DNA from: Desulfoscipio gibsoniae DSM 7213
Lineage (GTDB): Bacteria > Bacillota > Desulfotomaculia > Desulfotomaculales > Desulfallaceae
DNA: 64,000 nucleotides
Assembly (NCBI RefSeq): GCF_000233715.2
Contig: NC_021184.1
Span: 1,458,501 to 1,522,500, forward strand
Direction: 5' to 3'
Shown: in pieces, positions 61,022 through 64,000 of the stretch
Position numbering within the stretch: the first letter of the stretch is position 1
Layout: each line of letters starts with the position of its first letter
The notes under the pieces: model-generated
What the model was told of the DNA's origin: nothing
Seen by the model: the letters and a program-made list of their open reading frames with translations, nothing else
Databases searched by the model: none
Program-made: the position numbers and the translations under genes

Positions 61022-62551
61022 CTAGCATCTGATCAATTTTTTACAACGTTTTTTTAAGACGCTGTATGGGGCACGAATAAAAGTATCTTTCATTCCTTCA
61101 AGGTCAAAGGGTACAAAAGGATAAAGGTAAGGAACCCCAAAAGATTCCAGAGATGCCAGATGCCAGAAAATAATCACAGTGCCGTTTATTACTCCGAACA
61201 ATCCAAATCCGCCGGCCAGTAGAATTAGAAAATAATTAATAAGCCTTGCCGGGTAGATTAGTGTGGTGGTGGAAATGGCAAAGGATGATATTGCTGCAAT
61301 AGCTGCCACGATAATAACAGATGCGCTTACATAACCTGCATCAACAGCCGCTGTTCCAATGACTATAGCTGACAGCACCCCGATAAAGAAACCTACCGAC
61401 CCCGAAACACGCATTGACGCTTCGCGGATCAGAGTTATTGCAAAGGTCAAGATAAGCAGCTCCACAACAGACGGAAAGGGTACGCCCTCTCTTCCATTTG
61501 CTATGTTCAAGGCCAGGGGTGGAGGTACAATAGAATGATTATAGGCTACGAAGGCCAGATATACAGGGGCAATTTGGATCGATAATATAAAAGCTATAAA
61601 ACGTGCCATTCTTAAAAAAGAAGAAACAAGGGATCTTTCTACGTAATCATCCATAGTTTTAAAATGATCCCAAAATGATATTGGCGCTGCAAGCGCAAAG
61701 GGACTGTTGCTGCATAATATGGCAAATTGCCCGTCAATCAAGCTTTTGGCTATGATATCAGGACGCTGAGACTGTCTGTATTTGGGGAATACAGACCATG
61801 GAGCATCTTCGATCAGCTCGGCTAAAGCGCCTATTCCATATACAGTATCTATATCTATATTTTTAATCCGCCGTCTGGCTTCCTCAACTGCTTTTGTATT
61901 TGCCAGGCCTTCAAACCATAACAATTTTACTTTTGTATGTGAAAGTACGCCTACAGTAAAAGTTTCGATGTGCAAATCCGGCGTTGGAAGTCTTCTAATG
62001 ATCATAGTGCAATTTGTTTCCAGGTCTTCGATAAAGGAATCTTTACTTGCAAAAACTGTAACTTCATTTTCAGGTTTTTCTATGGCGCGTTTTTCTACCT
62101 TACGGGTTCCAATAATAAGAGCAGTATCCAGATGATCAATAAAAAGCACTGTGTTTCCATTTAAAAGACTATCTACAACCTGCTCCATTTGATCGGTTCT
62201 CTTTATATTGGGTATAGATATAAATTTTGACTGCATCAGCAAAAGGATGCCATCAAAACCGATCTTTGCATCAATCTTTCCCTTAAGAAGAGGTTCAATT
62301 ACCTGATTGCTGATCAGTTTTATGTCAGTAATACCTTCTATATAAGCTACTCCGACCTGTGCTTGACCCTCTAAAACATCATATTTTCCTTCAACCAGAC
62401 CTAACCCGTCCCCTAGAATGCTATGTAAAAATCCGAAGTTTTCATCAATGGTGGAAAAAATATTCCTCTTTTGGGCTTGAGAAGGCAGTTGTGTTGAATG
62501 GTTCTTTTTTTTATTTGCTATGTTTTTTGCGTATCTATTATATCTTTTCAT
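61022..62551 (-). CDS. gerA: Spore germination protein GerA
   Basis: 509 residues. A long cytoplasmic N-terminal region (about 1-290, including GVAYIEGITD, RRIKNIDIDTVYGIG and YRQSQRPDIIAKSLIDGQ) is followed by about five to six transmembrane helices (from about 300) with the conserved segment LREASMRVSGSVG. It forms the nutrient-gated channel subunit of the receptor with GerB and GerC. First gene of the operon. A forespore sigma-G promoter is expected upstream but I could not identify one with confidence. Confidence 0.94.
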   Translation of the reverse strand: MKRYNRYAKNIANKKKNHSTQLPSQAQKRNIFSTIDENFGFLHSILGDGLGLVEGKYDVLEGQAQVGVAYIEGITDIKLISNQVIEPLLKGKIDAKIGFDGILLLMQSKFISIPNIKRTDQMEQVVDSLLNGNTVLFIDHLDTALIIGTRKVEKRAIEKPENEVTVFASKDSFIEDLETNCTMIIRRLPTPDLHIETFTVGVLSHTKVKLLWFEGLANTKAVEEARRRIKNIDIDTVYGIGALAELIEDAPWSVFPKYRQSQRPDIIAKSLIDGQFAILCSNSPFALAAPISFWDHFKTMDDYVERSLVSSFLRMARFIAFILSIQIAPVYLAFVAYNHSIVPPPLALNIANGREGVPFPSVVELLILTFAITLIREASMRVSGSVGFFIGVLSAIVIGTAAVDAGYVSASVIIVAAIAAISSFAISTTTLIYPARLINYFLILLAGGFGLFGVINGTVIIFWHLASLESFGVPYLYPFVPFDLEGMKDTFIRAPYSVLKKRCKKLIRC

Positions 62552-62670
62552 AATTTACCTGCCGATAACACTAAAAGATAGTAATAGTTTTACATAAGTA
62601 AGTAAAATCTATACTAAATACTAAACTTTCCCTTGTCGCTATCGGACGAATTTAGAACCCGCCGCAGGTT

Positions 62671-62733
62671 ACCGGGCTTTAGCCCGAATAAAAAGGCGGT
62701 TTTTTCGCCAGGCTGCTGAAAAAGTCCTCTTAA
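62671..62733. other. Hairpin and solo insertion-sequence end
   Basis: A CGGGC-TTTA-GCCCG hairpin (62672-62685), then GGCTGCTGAAAAAGTCC near 62711-62727. The latter is the common outer end of IS1182/IS4-like elements. No partner end or transposase is nearby, so it is a relic. Confidence 0.4.
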
Positions 62734-62739
62734 CGTAAA

Positions 62740-62782
62740 AAAGGTATAATCCTTCATTTGTGAGGAGATTATACCTTTTTTT
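62740..62782. terminator. Strong bidirectional terminator
   Basis: 12-bp perfect stem (62740-62751 with 62767-62778) with flanking A and T runs. It lies between the DUF3231 gene stop and the gerA start and can end the DUF3231 transcript. Confidence 0.85.
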
Positions 62783-62833
62783 CTGTATAATTAAGGGTAT
62801 CTATTTTTTTCAGGTGGGTGACACATGAGTATC

Positions 62834-63889
62834 TTAATGTTTTGAATTAATTAAATCCTCTCTATCAATAACTCTTGGCGGCTCTTCAAGCCAACCGTTT
62901 TCTATCATTATATTTACGCCATCTTCAGTATGATCCGCAGTATCCATCATAGTACGGGTATAACCGGGAAGTAAATCGTGTCTTAAATTTGTTGATATTG
63001 CTGTGCCACAGTTGGCTATTACAACTGCACTCATATAAAGTGATTTAGCCATCATTAATTTGTCCGAAAACGGAGAAACTGTTGAATCGGTGACAGACGT
63101 ATCCCAACTCATCGGCACAGGGATATCCTCTTGACTTAAAATTGGGATATACATATTCAAAAACCTGTTTGCTAAATCTATCCCTTTGTCCATATAATGG
63201 CGTACTTTTTTTGATTCCGCTACTTGTCTAAAACCAATCAAAACTTCTTTGCCTAAGCTGATCATGATTATTCCATGGAAAAGCGATGATATCTCCACTG
63301 CCAGTAAAGGTCTTTTTTCATGCACCAAATACCCTGCCAGAAAATTTTTTTTCTTGACAAAATCGGTGGTTTTAGGCGTTGTAATATAAGGAGGGCGTAT
63401 ATAAAGCCCTTTGGAGAGCAATAAGTCCACTGTTTTTTGATATAATTCTATTATTGAAGAACAACAACGGGTGTAAAACTCCCTTACATCAGGACGTACT
63501 GAGGTAGTTAGAGCCAAACCTTGTGTAGCAATTCCCGCCTTAGTTTTATGGTTAAGGAAATACAGGTAAAACGGGTCTGAATAGAGACGGGGAGCTTTTG
63601 TATTAATATCTTCAGTCGTATACCCAATAGGAATTGAAAGCCCTTCTTTATTGAAGGTTTCTATTATCCAAGAAACCATTTTATTTGTTACATCCACAGC
63701 AGATTCCAATAATAAACGAATATCCTTATCCTGTACGTTGCTTAAAAAATGCTTGAACATGCAGCTATATATACTAGATTCCATATAAGTGTTCCAAAGG
63801 ACTCCAATTTCAGATGCGTTAAGCCTCGTATCATTAACAATTTCCCTGCTGATACCAATTGTTTCTTTTAATTCTGTGCTAGTTGCCAA
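62834..63889 (-). CDS. DUF3231-family protein
   Basis: 351 residues from the TTG at 63889, which has AGGAGGT eight bases upstream; the open frame begins earlier at 63916 but reads through that ribosome site. Two similar halves of about 170 residues (each with a WNxY-x-Y-like helix, for example EIGVLWNTYMESS and PMSWDTSVTDSTVSPFSDKL) give the four-helix ferritin-like repeat of DUF3231. The family is found in sporulating Firmicutes and is often near germination or spore coat genes; the metal ligands and substrate are not known. Lies upstream of the ger operon on the same strand. Confidence 0.82.
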   Translation of the reverse strand: MATSTELKETIGISREIVNDTRLNASEIGVLWNTYMESSIYSCMFKHFLSNVQDKDIRLLLESAVDVTNKMVSWIIETFNKEGLSIPIGYTTEDINTKAPRLYSDPFYLYFLNHKTKAGIATQGLALTTSVRPDVREFYTRCCSSIIELYQKTVDLLLSKGLYIRPPYITTPKTTDFVKKKNFLAGYLVHEKRPLLAVEISSLFHGIIMISLGKEVLIGFRQVAESKKVRHYMDKGIDLANRFLNMYIPILSQEDIPVPMSWDTSVTDSTVSPFSDKLMMAKSLYMSAVVIANCGTAISTNLRHDLLPGYTRTMMDTADHTEDGVNIMIENGWLEEPPRVIDREDLINSKH

Positions 63890-64000
63890 TTTATTGCACC
63901 TCCTAAAATTACCCAAACTATTACTTCCACATTAAGTATATTTTCTGAAGTTACGAGCGGTTTTTTAGTAATGGTATTTCATATTGTTTAAAAACATTAT

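Overview
The window looks like the chromosome of an anaerobic, spore-forming Firmicute of the Desulfotomaculum/Peptococcaceae type. This is inferred from an HdrD-like iron-sulfur protein, AcuA, a type 2 IPP isomerase, a LarA-like protein, a B12 riboswitch with cobT, a sigma-54 two-component system and a gerA-gerB-gerC spore germination operon.

Bases 1-21900 are ordinary core genome, mostly single genes or pairs separated by clear hairpin terminators. The main regulatory story is a sensor kinase/NtrC-type regulator pair divergent from a TauE/SafE-type anion exporter. The exporter has a near-consensus -24/-12 promoter preceded by repeated TTGT-N10-ACAA dyads. A cobalamin riboswitch with terminator precedes cobT.

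At a tRNA-Leu (21910-21998) the accessory region begins. Its first gene is the C-terminal part of a large serine recombinase whose last codons lie inside the tRNA. Bases 22000-31050 hold a decayed plasmid/ICE-like segment: truncated topB, a Fic protein sitting between two copies of the topB 3' end, an AbrB-like protein, an ArdC remnant fused to a truncated radC, a frameshifted zinc-finger gene and a coiled-coil DNA-binding gene with an internal stop. A strikingly hairpin-dense stretch of about 580 nt (29115-29700) follows, just ahead of a pair of tyrosine-recombinase genes. I read this stretch as a candidate large structured RNA. A lone CRISPR-type repeat and an IS66 remnant come next.

Bases 32075-55340 form a defense island. 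It contains (a) a SNF2 helicase / DUF4391 / type III Mod / type III Res cassette whose mod gene is split by an IS with an 8-bp target duplication; (b) a YhaM-like nuclease gene; (c) a complete Gabija system (gajA with an apparent ATT start, gajB overlapping it); and (d) a SIR2-HerA pair whose herA is split near its 5' end by a 4.06-kb IS21-family element. That element carries an extra zinc-ribbon gene and about 1 kb of hairpin-rich non-coding DNA. In both interrupted systems, removing the IS and one target copy restores the reading frame exactly.

A tyrosine recombinase with palindromic upstream sites (55803-56806) and a few fragments end the accessory part. From 57470 the minus strand carries gerA-gerB-gerC, an iron-type alcohol dehydrogenase 27 bp behind gerC that lacks one metal-ligand His, and a DUF3231 gene.
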